Origin: NCEH01 sp040049195
Lineage (GTDB): Bacteria > Pseudomonadota > Alphaproteobacteria > Rhizobiales > Xanthobacteraceae
Length of the DNA stretch: 64,000 nucleotides
Assembly: GCF_040049195.1 (NCBI RefSeq)
Contig: NZ_JBDZDL010000003.1
Strand: one strand, 5' to 3'
Shown here: piece after piece, positions 24,223-32,657 of the stretch
Layout of the letters: each line of letters starts with the position of its first letter
Position numbering within the stretch: the first letter of the stretch is position 1
Program-made: the position numbers and the translations under genes
Notes under the pieces: model-generated
What the model was told of the DNA's origin: nothing
Databases searched by the model: none
The model's input: the letters and a program-made list of their open reading frames with translations, nothing else

Positions 24223-24873
24223 ATGAGCGCCCTCACCATTTCGAGCAAGAACTACTCCTCCTGGTCCCTGCGCGGCTGGCTGCTGTGCAAGATGGCGGGA
24301 CTCGCCTTCGAGGAGGAGCGGGTGCCGGTGGACGATCCGGACGCGAAGGCCGAACTGCTGCTGCTCTCCCCCTCTTTCCTTGTGCCGCGCCTGGTGCACG
24401 AGGGCGTCACCGTGTGGGATACGCTGGCGATCGCCGCCTATCTCAACGAAGTCTTTCCCGAAGCCCATCTTCTGCCCCCCGACCGCGCGGCGCGGGCGCA
24501 CTGCCTCTCCATCTCCGGCGAGATGCATTCCGGCTTCGCCAACATGCGCTCGGCCCTGCCGATGAACATGAAAGCCCATTTTCCCGGCTTCAAGGTGTGG
24601 GCCGGCGCCCAGGCGGATATCGAGCGCATCCTGGCCATCTGGCGCGGCTGCTTCGCCGCCCACGGCGGGCCGTACCTGATGGGCCCGAGCATCACGCTCG
24701 CGGATGCCATGTACGCGCCGGTGTGCTCGCGCTTCGCCACCTATGACGTCGCCCTCGACGCCGCCTGCAGCGCCTATCGCGACCGCATGATGGCCCATCC
24801 CTTCATGCAGGAATGGATCGCCGGCGCGAAGAGCGAGCCGGACGAGCTGGAAGAGCTGGACGTCGAGTTCTGA
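24223..24873 (+). CDS. Glutathione S-transferase family protein
   Basis: A 216-residue GST. The thioredoxin-like N-domain (about 1-85) starts LTISSKNYSSWSLRGWLL with candidate catalytic Ser residues, and PRLVHEGVTVWDTLAIAAYL carries the cis-Pro and the Asp/Thr glutathione-binding turn. The all-helical C-domain includes GPSITLADAMYAP, the N-capping box of the core helix. SSKNYSSWSLRGWLLC is characteristic of a group often adjacent to, but distinct from, maleylacetoacetate isomerases. The substrate is unknown. The ATG at 24223 gives the usual short N-terminus. Confidence 0.88.
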   Translation: MSALTISSKNYSSWSLRGWLLCKMAGLAFEEERVPVDDPDAKAELLLLSPSFLVPRLVHEGVTVWDTLAIAAYLNEVFPEAHLLPPDRAARAHCLSISGEMHSGFANMRSALPMNMKAHFPGFKVWAGAQADIERILAIWRGCFAAHGGPYLMGPSITLADAMYAPVCSRFATYDVALDAACSAYRDRMMAHPFMQEWIAGAKSEPDELEELDVEF

Positions 24874-24893
24874 AGGCATCGCCCGCCCGCCGC

Positions 24894-25796
24894 CTATTCG
24901 GCCGCCGGCCGCAGATAGGCGAGCAGGCGCTTGGCATAGGCGGGCAATACGTCTTCGCGCCGCACCGCGATCACCAGCGTGCGGCGCGCCCAGGGCTCGT
25001 CCAGCGGCACGAAGACGAGGGCATGGCTCTCGCGCAATTGCTGCGCCACCGCCGCCGGGATCACCGCGAGCCCCACATGGGCCTCGATGTGCGGCCCCAC
25101 CATGGTGGCGACCGCCGCAAACCCGTTCACCCGCACCCGATACTTGAGCGCCCCGCCGGCCCGCACCGCGTTGCGGTCCACCAGGCTTTGCAGGCCATTG
25201 CCCTCGGGCAGGCCGACGAACGGCTGATCGAGCACATCGGCGATGCGCAGGCGCGCGCGCTGGCACAGGGGATGGCCGCGCGGCATGGCCACCACCAGCT
25301 GGTCTTCCCGATACCGCGTCAGTTGCAGCCCCGAGGTGTCGGCGGCGTCCGAGGTGATGCCGAGATGGATCAGCCCCTCCGCGAGCGCCTGGGCGATCTG
25401 CCAGCTCGGCCGTTCCTCCAGATCCATGTCGATATTGGGATTGGCCGCGAGAAAGCGGGCGAGGTCCGCCGAAAGGCCGTGGCCGAAGGAGGCGGTGTTG
25501 CACCACAGGCGCACATGCCCCTTCAATCCCTTGCCGTAGCCGGCGAGCTCGCCGCGCATGCGCTCGCTCTGCGCCAGCATCAGGCGGGCATGATGCACCA
25601 GCGCCTCCCCGGCCGGCGTCACGGCGATGCCGGCGCGCCCGCGCTCCAGCAGCGGCGTGCCGATCTCCGCCTCCATGTCGCGGATGCGCGCGCTCACCGA
25701 GGCCAGCGCCAGATGGGTGCGGGCGGCTCCAGCAGTCAGGCTTCCGGCCTCCACGACATTCAGGAACAGCCGCAGGTCTGAGAGATCAAAGCGCAT
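24894..25796 (-). CDS. LysR-family transcriptional regulator
   Basis: A 300-residue LysR-type regulator. The winged helix-turn-helix occupies about 1-60 (LSDLRLFLNVVEAGSLTAGAARTHLALASVSARIRDMEAE), and a periplasmic-binding-protein-like effector domain follows from about 90 to 290. It is divergent from a TauE/SafE-type exporter with a 76-base gap containing two symmetrical CGGAA/TTCC elements 22 bases apart. That is the layout of a LysR regulator controlling its neighbour. Its effector is unknown. Confidence 0.92.
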   Translation of the reverse strand: MRFDLSDLRLFLNVVEAGSLTAGAARTHLALASVSARIRDMEAEIGTPLLERGRAGIAVTPAGEALVHHARLMLAQSERMRGELAGYGKGLKGHVRLWCNTASFGHGLSADLARFLAANPNIDMDLEERPSWQIAQALAEGLIHLGITSDAADTSGLQLTRYREDQLVVAMPRGHPLCQRARLRIADVLDQPFVGLPEGNGLQSLVDRNAVRAGGALKYRVRVNGFAAVATMVGPHIEAHVGLAVIPAAVAQQLRESHALVFVPLDEPWARRTLVIAVRREDVLPAYAKRLLAYLRPAAE

Positions 25797-25813
25797 GGAA
25801 GGAGCTTATCCTA

Positions 25814-25845
25814 CGGAAATTCCGAAGGCTAGAAGCGGAAGTTCC
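25814..25845. promoter_or_regulatory. Paired CGGAA-TTCC dyads, candidate LysR operator
   Basis: CGGAAATTCCG (25814-25824) is a perfect palindrome. A second, near-identical element CGGAAGTTCC starts at 25836, exactly 22 bases later (two helical turns). Both lie in the 76-base gap between the LysR gene and the exporter, overlapping the likely promoters. Binding by the adjacent LysR protein is inference. Confidence 0.45.
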
Positions 25846-25872
25846 ACATTGCCGCGACGGGGCGGAAGCAGC

Positions 25873-26643
25873 ATGTTCGCGCCCATGTCCGACTGGCCCC
25901 TGCTCACCCTCATCTTCATCACCTTCGCGCTGGTCCTCGCCGGTGTCGTGAAGGGTGTCATCGCCATGGGCCTGCCGACCATCGGCGTCGGCCTGCTCAG
26001 CATCGTCATGCCGCCCTCCCATGCGGCGGCGATCATCATCATTCCGGCGACCGTCACCAATGTGCTGCAATTGTTCAGCGGCCCGCGCGTGGTGCCCAAT
26101 GCGAAGCGGTTCTGGGCGCTGCTGGCGATGCTGGCCACCGGAACGCTGGTCGGCGGCTATTGGCTGGGCGGGCTGAGCTCCCACTGGGCGCCGCCGCTGC
26201 TGGGGCTGACCTTGTCCATCTATGGCGTGCTTGGCCTGCGGGCAATTCATTTCCATACGCCCAGCGGCTGGGAAGGCTGGCTCTCGCCGGTCATCGGCCT
26301 CGCGTCGGGCTTCCTCACCGGGACCACGGGCGTCACCGTGATGCCCTCCGCGCCTTATCTGCAATCGCTTGCCCTGGAACGGGAGGATTTGATCCAGGCG
26401 CTCGGCCTCACCTTCACGGTGGCGAACTTCACCCTTGCCTTCGCGCTCACCGGCGGCGACGCGCCGCTCGCCGACCCGCATGCGGTGATGCTGTCGCTCA
26501 TTGCTTTGGTGCCGGCGCTGATCGGCATGGAGGCGGGCCGCCGCATGCGCCTCACCTTCTCCCCGGCGACGTTCAAGACCTGCTTCTTCGCCGGCCTCCT
26601 CGGCCTCGGCATCTTCATGCTGGCACGCGGCATCCTCGCCTGA
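25873..26643 (+). CDS. TauE/SafE-family sulfite/sulfonate exporter-like permease
   Basis: A 256-residue membrane protein with about eight hydrophobic segments. It shows the two-fold repeated TauE/SafE motifs: VVKGVIAMGLPTIGVGLLSIVMPP in the first half and ASGFLTGTTGVTVMPSAPYLQSL in the second. The family exports sulfite, sulfoacetate or similar organosulfur anions, though many members have other substrates. The ATG at 25873 follows GGAAGCAGC. A terminator follows the gene, and a divergent LysR gene probably controls it. Confidence 0.88.
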   Translation: MFAPMSDWPLLTLIFITFALVLAGVVKGVIAMGLPTIGVGLLSIVMPPSHAAAIIIIPATVTNVLQLFSGPRVVPNAKRFWALLAMLATGTLVGGYWLGGLSSHWAPPLLGLTLSIYGVLGLRAIHFHTPSGWEGWLSPVIGLASGFLTGTTGVTVMPSAPYLQSLALEREDLIQALGLTFTVANFTLAFALTGGDAPLADPHAVMLSLIALVPALIGMEAGRRMRLTFSPATFKTCFFAGLLGLGIFMLARGILA

Positions 26644-26654
26644 GCGGCCAGATG

Positions 26655-26683
26655 AAAATCCCCGGCCGGAAGCCGGGGATTTT
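26655..26683. terminator. Bidirectional rho-independent terminator
   Basis: AAAATCCCCGGC (26655-26666) and GCCGGGGATTTT (26672-26683) form a 12-bp perfect stem with a 5-base loop. A and T runs at the two bases give U tails on both strands. It separates the exporter gene from the convergent patatin gene. Confidence 0.85.
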
Positions 26684-26703
26684 GCGTTGGGGACCCTTTC
26701 GGA

Positions 26704-27855
26704 TCAGTCGTCGATGCGGTGCACGTCGTGGACGACGATGGCCTTGCTCTTGTCCGGCTTCACCAGCCATTGCGGATGGCGCAAGGTCTTCACCGTATCC
26801 TCGAACCCGGACGCCCAATGGTCGCGCATGGACGTGCCGGAGAATTCGTAATCCTTGAAGTCGCGCTCGTAATCCTTCTCCTGATAGATCAGGTGGCAGA
26901 TATTGACCGCGCCCGACTTCTCGTAATCGGAGATCACCTGCAGGTCTTCCTCGGTGCGCAGCTGCTCGGGAATGCGCAGCACCGCTTCAGCATGCCGGGA
27001 TCGCAGCAATTGCACCCGGCGGAACAGGTCCGTGGTGTAGCGCGTGCGGCTGGAATAGACGATGTCCTTCTGCCGCTCGATCACCTGGAACATGTCGCGG
27101 GGCAGATCGCCGCGCGCGGAGAACAGATCCACCTGGAATACCAGGGCGCCCGGATGATCCGGCTGGTCCAGCAGCCATTGCAGCGGGGTGTTGGAGACCA
27201 CGCCGCCGTCCCAATAATATTCGCCGTCGATACGCACCGGCGGGAACGCCGGCGGCAGGGCGCCTGAGGCCATCACGTGCTCGGGGCCGATGCGGTGGGT
27301 GGTATTGTCGAAATAGATGAAGTTGCCGGTGCGCACATTCGCGGCGCCCACGGAAAAGCGCTTCGACCCATTGTTGATCAGGTCGAAATCGACCAGCTTC
27401 AGCAAGGTTTCGCGCAAGGGTTCGGTGTCGTATAGGCTGGTGGCGTTCGCCGAGCCGGTGGGCAGGAGCCAGGGATTGGGAAAACGCGGCTTGAAGAAGC
27501 CCGGCTGACCCAGATTCATGGTCACCATCGCACTCATCTGGTTGCGCAGCGCGCGGAACACGTCGCCATCGGGCGTGAACGGCCAGATCTTGCGGCCGGA
27601 GACCGTCTCCCAGAATTCCCGCAGGCGGGGAATGCGGTTTTCCGGCGTGTTGCCGGCAATGATCGCCGAATTGATCGCGCCGATGGAGACGCCGGAAATC
27701 CAGTTGGGCTCGGCGCCGGCGATCGAGAGCGCTTCATAGACGCCCGCCTGGTAGGCACCAAGCGCGCCGCCCCCCTGGAAGACCAGCGCGACACGGTCGT
27801 AATCCTTGACGATCTCGCTGATATCGTTTGGATTTTCACACATCCGCGTACGCAT
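26704..27855 (-). CDS. Patatin-like phospholipase with DUF3734 tail
   Basis: A 383-residue cytoplasmic lipid acyl hydrolase. The glycine-rich oxyanion motif is LVFQGGGALGAYQAGVYEAL (about 24-43), the nucleophile elbow is GVSIGAIN with Ser57, and the catalytic Asp is in YYWDGGVVSN. The C-terminal third (YERDFKDYEFSGTSMRDHW) matches the DUF3734 extension seen in alphaproteobacterial members. The start at 27855 follows ATGGGGAAC, with two other ATG codons nearby (27867, 27843). It lies 174 bases downstream of the acetoacetate decarboxylase gene on the same strand. This pairing recurs in rhizobia next to 3-hydroxybutyrate dehydrogenase, suggesting a role in PHB or ketone metabolism. Confidence 0.88.
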   Translation of the reverse strand: MRTRMCENPNDISEIVKDYDRVALVFQGGGALGAYQAGVYEALSIAGAEPNWISGVSIGAINSAIIAGNTPENRIPRLREFWETVSGRKIWPFTPDGDVFRALRNQMSAMVTMNLGQPGFFKPRFPNPWLLPTGSANATSLYDTEPLRETLLKLVDFDLINNGSKRFSVGAANVRTGNFIYFDNTTHRIGPEHVMASGALPPAFPPVRIDGEYYWDGGVVSNTPLQWLLDQPDHPGALVFQVDLFSARGDLPRDMFQVIERQKDIVYSSRTRYTTDLFRRVQLLRSRHAEAVLRIPEQLRTEEDLQVISDYEKSGAVNICHLIYQEKDYERDFKDYEFSGTSMRDHWASGFEDTVKTLRHPQWLVKPDKSKAIVVHDVHRIDD

Positions 27856-28029
27856 GTCGTTCCCCATCAGCTTGGCGGCCAGCGGCGCGTTCGGCGCGCG
27901 CGGGGTGGGGCTTTGCCGCCACCTCGCGCCGGACCACGCCGTCGTGTTCGAAGAAGGCAGAATCAGGCGCCGAAGCGCAAGCGCCAAGAGGCGGCACGCG
28001 CCAAGGGGCGGCAAGCGCTCCGGGCCGGA

Positions 28030-28776
28030 TCATTTCGGCTCGGTCATGTAGTCGTAAACCACTTCGCCCATGCCGAGCGTCAGGTCGGCGCGCAGGTGCA
28101 GGGCGGAAACCACTTCCAGCACCGGCAGCTTGGCGACGTCCGCCATCACGTGCGGGTAGAGGCCGAGCGCGGCCGGGCCGGTCCAGCATTCCTTGAGCTG
28201 GATGTCTTCCAGATAATAGCGGACCAGCTCGCAGATGCGCGGCGTGGCATCCACATGGGGGATGATCTTGATGAGGAAGCTCGGCGTCTTCAGGGCGGCG
28301 AGCACCGCGTCCTTGTCGGCCTGCTTGTGCTTGTAGCCCATGGTGGCTTCCACGCACAGGGTCTTGCCGTAATGCAGACGGCCGACCAGAACGTCCTTTT
28401 CCACTTCCATCTTGGGATGGGCATACTTCTTGGGGAAGCCCCACAGCTCGCGGCCGCCGGCGATCGGCGCCTCGTCGTCCAGATACATGGAATGGACGTA
28501 GCCGCCTTCCACGCCGTTGAACTTCACCGGGATCACCTGTCCGGTCTCGGTGTAATCGCCGAAGCCGGTGGAATCGGGCATGCGGATGAATTCATACTTC
28601 ACCAGCGGCTCGTAGACTTCGAGCGGCTCGGGCACGACGCGGCGCAGCGCCTCGATGTCGGTGCGGTAGGTGATGATGAGGAATTCGCGGTCGAAGAAGC
28701 GATAGGGTCCCGGCGGATAGGCGGGATTCGTCAGGGGCATGGAATAGGCGTTGCGGCGAACGTCCTCGATCTTCAT
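28030..28776 (-). CDS. adc: Acetoacetate decarboxylase
   Basis: A 248-residue Schiff-base decarboxylase that converts acetoacetate to acetone and CO2. The double-Lys active-site motif is GGRELWGFPKKYAHPKM. Lys116 aligns with the catalytic Lys115 of the Clostridium enzyme, and Lys117 lowers its pKa. GLYPHVMADVAKLPV at the C-terminus is also characteristic. The ATG at 28776 is clear. Downstream on the same strand is a patatin-like gene. With phaZ nearby, the set suggests handling of acetoacetate derived from PHB, although a 3-hydroxybutyrate dehydrogenase gene is not in the window. Confidence 0.93.
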   Translation of the reverse strand: MKIEDVRRNAYSMPLTNPAYPPGPYRFFDREFLIITYRTDIEALRRVVPEPLEVYEPLVKYEFIRMPDSTGFGDYTETGQVIPVKFNGVEGGYVHSMYLDDEAPIAGGRELWGFPKKYAHPKMEVEKDVLVGRLHYGKTLCVEATMGYKHKQADKDAVLAALKTPSFLIKIIPHVDATPRICELVRYYLEDIQLKECWTGPAALGLYPHVMADVAKLPVLEVVSALHLRADLTLGMGEVVYDYMTEPK

Positions 28777-28924
28777 GGAGCATCTCCGACCGGCATGGTG
28801 CATCTCGCGCCTGCGAGATGACGCTGACGTTAGCCGATAGCCGTTCGACGTGACAGCCCCGCGACGATCACAACCAGACCAGGCCGGCGCAGGAGTTGAG
28901 CCGCGCCGCCCGCCGGCGCACAGC

Positions 28925-29926
28925 CTAGAATTCCAGCAGCCCGGCGCTTGCGCCCGCCGTGCCGAACGCCACCGCGCCGCCATCCTTGCGCCAGGCAATG
29001 GCCGAGACCGGCGAGGCGTCGGGCGCGCGCAGCAGGATTTCCGCGCCGTCGGTCAGGCGCACCATCAGCACCATGCCGTCGTCATAGCCGCAGGCCATCA
29101 CCGGGTCCTTGGGATGGCAGGCCACCATGGTCACCCGCCCGCCGCTGGCCGAAGGCGCCAGCATGGAGGGCTGCTTGCCAATGGGGCCGTCCTTGGTGGC
29201 GAACGGCCAGAGCACCACTTCGGTCGAGCCGGAGGAGGCCAGCCACTTGCCGTCATGGGTGAATTCGAAACTCTTCACCCGCGCCGGATAGCCGGTCATG
29301 CGCATGTGCGCGCCGTCGGCGAGGCGCCAGCCGTGCAGCGAAGGCTCCTGCATGGTGGTGATGATGAAGCGCCCGTCCGGCGAATAGGTGACGCCGAGAT
29401 GGGAGCCCTTCCATTCCAGCACCTCGGGCTTTGCGGCGGCGTTGGGATACCACAGGCTCACCCCGCCATAATGCGCCACCGCCACCCGCAGCCCCTTGGG
29501 CGCGAAGGCGAGCCCGCCGACGGTGGAGGGCGCGGTGAAGCTGCGCGCCTCGCCCTTCGCCGGCACCATGTGGGCGACCTTGCCGGCGGAATAGGCCACC
29601 GCACCGTCCGCTCCCAGTGCGATCCGGTCGATCCAGCGGCCCTTCTGGGTAGCGACGGTCTTCGCTTCACCGGTGGCGAGCACCTCCATCACCTTGCCGT
29701 CGTCGCCGCCGGTGACAAGGCGCTGCCCGTCGCCGGCGGCGCACAGCACCACGCCGTCGTGCAGCGCGAGCGTGCGGTCCGCGCCGGGAAACAAGGCGGT
29801 GCCGGTCTCGGAAATGAAAACGCAGGTGCCGCGCAGGAACGCAGCGGAGGCGGTCGCCCCGTCGAGGGCGAAGGTGCGCACCTTGTCGGTGAGCGAGGAC
29901 GGCGTGGACGGCATTGAGGGCGACAT
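28925..29926 (-). CDS. WD40-repeat protein
   Basis: A 333-residue soluble beta-propeller. It has repeated segments such as GDDGKVMEVLATGEA, GGLAFAPKGLRVAVAHYGGVSLW, LGVTYSPDGRFIITTMQEPSLHGWRLADG, and AIAWRKDGGAVAFGTAG. Five to seven blades can be counted by eye. No enzymatic motif, signal peptide or membrane segment is seen, so a scaffold or adaptor role is likely. Homologues in rhizobia are often next to CobW-type GTPase genes, and here such a gene lies about 5 kb away in the zinc operon. The start (29926) is tentative, since an ATG at 29914 is also possible. Confidence 0.8.
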   Translation of the reverse strand: MSPSMPSTPSSLTDKVRTFALDGATASAAFLRGTCVFISETGTALFPGADRTLALHDGVVLCAAGDGQRLVTGGDDGKVMEVLATGEAKTVATQKGRWIDRIALGADGAVAYSAGKVAHMVPAKGEARSFTAPSTVGGLAFAPKGLRVAVAHYGGVSLWYPNAAAKPEVLEWKGSHLGVTYSPDGRFIITTMQEPSLHGWRLADGAHMRMTGYPARVKSFEFTHDGKWLASSGSTEVVLWPFATKDGPIGKQPSMLAPSASGGRVTMVACHPKDPVMACGYDDGMVLMVRLTDGAEILLRAPDASPVSAIAWRKDGGAVAFGTAGASAGLLEF

Positions 29927-30067
29927 TCCATGAAGGCGGTCGGATGCCGCCTTCATAAGCCAAGGCCGCCGCCTTGTCTCACTTCGGGGCGCCATGCGGG
30001 CGGGGTTCCTCTGGATTTCCCTGCGCTTTGATGGCCTAAGGGGCGGCTCTCCTGGTTGCCGTGCTCC

Positions 30068-32551
30068 ATGTTCGATACCGCCCTGCCCATCGACGCCGTT
30101 CTGCCTGCCCTCACCGCGACGCTGCGCGCGCGGGCGAGCGCCGTGCTGGTCGCCCCGCCGGGCGCGGGCAAGACCACGCGCGTGCCGCTGGCGCTGATGG
30201 ACGAGCCGTGGGTCGCCGGCCGGCGCATCCTGGTGCTGGAGCCGCGCCGCCTCGCGGCCAGGGCCGCCGCCCACCGCATGGCGCAGACGCTCGGCGAGCG
30301 CGTGGGGGAGCGGGTCGGCTACCGCGTGCGCCTGCGCTCGGAAGTATCCCGGCGCACGCAGATCGAAGTGATCACCGAAGGCGTCTTCACCCGCATGATC
30401 CTGGACGATCCGGAATTGTCCGGCATCGCGGCGGTGCTGTTCGACGAATATCACGAGCGCAGCCTCGACGCGGACCTCGGCCTCGCCCTCGCGCTCGATT
30501 CGCAAGGGGCGCTGCGCGAGGACCTGCGCCTGCTGCCCATGTCGGCCACGCTGGACGGCGCCCGCGTCGCCGCGCTGCTGGGCGGGGCGGGCGAGCCGGC
30601 GCCGGTGGTGGAGAGCGAGGGCCGGGCCTTTCCCGTCACCACCCGCTATCTCGGCCGCGATGCCCGCGCGCCCATCGACGCCCAGGTGGCGGACGCGGTG
30701 AAGGCCGCGCTCAGCGCCGAGCGCGGCTCGGTGCTGGCATTTTTACCCGGCGCGGGCGAGATCCGCCGCACGGAGAACCTGCTGCGCGCGCAGGTGCGCG
30801 ATTCCGCCGTCGATATCGTGCCGCTCTATGGGGCGCTCGATGCCGCCGAGCAGGACCGCGCGGTGCTGCCCGCCCCGGCGGGACGGCGCAAGGTGGTGCT
30901 CGCCACCTCCATCGCCGAGACCAGCCTCACCATCGAGGGCGTGCGCGTGGTGGTGGACGGGGGGCTTGCCCGCGTGCCCCGCTTCGAGCCGGACGTGGGG
31001 CTGACGCGGCTCGAAACCGTGCGCGTCTCGCGCGCCGCCGCCGACCAGCGGCGCGGCCGCGCGGGCCGCACCGAGCCCGGCGTGTGCTATCGCCTGTGGG
31101 GCGAAGGGGAGACGGCGAGCCTTCAGCCCTTCGCGACCCCGGAGATCCTCGCCGCCGACCTGTCGGGCCTGGTGCTCGATCTTGCGGTTTGGGGCGTGCG
31201 CGATGCACGCAGCCTCGCCTTTCTCGATCCACCGCCGCTGCCCGCCCTCACCGAGGCGAAGGCGCTGCTGGTGCTGCTCGGCGCGCTCGACGAAGACGGC
31301 GCGGTGACGGCCCTCGGCCAGCGCATGGCGCGCCTGCCGCTGCCGCCGCGCCTCGCCCATATGGTGGTGATGGGCGCGGATGCCGGCGCGGCCGCGCTGG
31401 CATCCGAGATCGCCGCGCTCCTGGTGGAACGCGGGCTCGGCGGCGAGAGCGTCGATCTTCTCCACCGCCTGGAGGCGTTCCGCCACGACCGCTCGCGCCG
31501 CGCGGACGACGCCCGCCGCCTCGCGGAGCGGTGGGCCGATCTTGCCGGCGCGCGCGGGGCGAAGACGAGTGAGCCTCCTTCCCCCGCCGCCTTGCTGGCC
31601 CTCGCCTTTCCCGACCGGGTGGCGAAGGCGCGCGGCGACGGCACGCGCTTCCTGCTGGCCAATGGGCGCGGCGGGGTGATGGAGCCGTCCGCCGCCCTCG
31701 CCAAGGCGCCGCTGCTTTCGGTCGCGGAAATTTCCGGCCGCGCGGAGGCCGCGCGCATCTCGCTTGCCGCCGCGCTGTCCGACGAGGAGCTGGAGCGCAT
31801 GTTCGCAAGCGAGATCCGCACCGGCATCGAGATCGGCTTCGATGCCGAGGCCGCCGCCGTGCGGGCGCGCGAAACGCGGCGGCTGCGCGCCCTCGTGCTC
31901 GCGGACCGGCCACGCCCGGTGCCGCCGGGTGCGGAAACCGCGCAGGTGCTAGCGCAGGGCATCGCGGGCCTCGGCCTGAACCGCCTGCCCTGGACGGCGC
32001 CGCTCGCCCAATGGCGCGACCGGGTGGAATTCCTGCGCCATGCGGAGGGCGAGGCCCAGGGTTGGCCCGACCTTTCCGACGCAACGCTTTCCGCCACGGC
32101 GGACGTCTGGCTCGCGCCGTTTCTCGACGGCAAGTCCGCGCTCGCGCAGATCGGCGCGGGCGATCTCGGCAATGCGCTTCACGCTTTGCTGCCCTATGCG
32201 CTCACCGCCCGCCTGGAGGCGGAGGCGCCGACCCATTTCGACGCCCCCTCGGGCTCGCGCCTGCCCATCGATTATGAGAACCCCGAAGGGCCGCTGCTGG
32301 CCGTGCGGGTGCAGGAACTGTTCGGCCTCACCCGCCATCCGGCCATCGCGGGGGGCAAGGTGCCGCTGATTCTCTCGCTGCTCTCGCCCGCCCACCGGCC
32401 GATCCAGGTGACGAAGGATCTCCCGCAATTCTGGCGCGGCTCCTGGCGCGACGTGCGCGCCGAAATGCGCGGGCGCTACCCCCGCCATCCCTGGCCGGAG
32501 GACCCGGCGCGCGCACCGCCGACGCACCGGGCGAAGCCGCGCGGGACATGA
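30068..32551 (+). CDS. hrpB: ATP-dependent helicase HrpB
   Basis: An 827-residue DEAH-type helicase. It shows Walker A in VAPPGAGKTTRVPLAL, the DExH box as LFDEYHERSLDADLGL (DEYH rather than DEAH, as usual for HrpB), SAT motif MSATLDG, motif V ATSIAETSLTIEGVRVVVD, and motif VI QRRGRAGRTEPGVCYRLW. The C-terminal half carries the winged-helix, ratchet and HrpB C-domain (LPIDYENPEGPLLAVRVQELFGLTRHP). RNA or DNA substrates and the cell role are poorly defined. The length is normal. The ribosome site before ATG 30068 is weak. Confidence 0.95.
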   Translation: MFDTALPIDAVLPALTATLRARASAVLVAPPGAGKTTRVPLALMDEPWVAGRRILVLEPRRLAARAAAHRMAQTLGERVGERVGYRVRLRSEVSRRTQIEVITEGVFTRMILDDPELSGIAAVLFDEYHERSLDADLGLALALDSQGALREDLRLLPMSATLDGARVAALLGGAGEPAPVVESEGRAFPVTTRYLGRDARAPIDAQVADAVKAALSAERGSVLAFLPGAGEIRRTENLLRAQVRDSAVDIVPLYGALDAAEQDRAVLPAPAGRRKVVLATSIAETSLTIEGVRVVVDGGLARVPRFEPDVGLTRLETVRVSRAAADQRRGRAGRTEPGVCYRLWGEGETASLQPFATPEILAADLSGLVLDLAVWGVRDARSLAFLDPPPLPALTEAKALLVLLGALDEDGAVTALGQRMARLPLPPRLAHMVVMGADAGAAALASEIAALLVERGLGGESVDLLHRLEAFRHDRSRRADDARRLAERWADLAGARGAKTSEPPSPAALLALAFPDRVAKARGDGTRFLLANGRGGVMEPSAALAKAPLLSVAEISGRAEAARISLAAALSDEELERMFASEIRTGIEIGFDAEAAAVRARETRRLRALVLADRPRPVPPGAETAQVLAQGIAGLGLNRLPWTAPLAQWRDRVEFLRHAEGEAQGWPDLSDATLSATADVWLAPFLDGKSALAQIGAGDLGNALHALLPYALTARLEAEAPTHFDAPSGSRLPIDYENPEGPLLAVRVQELFGLTRHPAIAGGKVPLILSLLSPAHRPIQVTKDLPQFWRGSWRDVRAEMRGRYPRHPWPEDPARAPPTHRAKPRGT

Positions 32552-32657
32552 CCTCGCCTGCCGTAACGGCAGGATGGATGCCGAAAGCGGCGCGGCCAGC
32601 TTGCCTTAGGCGCCTGCATCGTCCATCAAAAGCCGGGCAGACGTGGGAGGGTGGACG

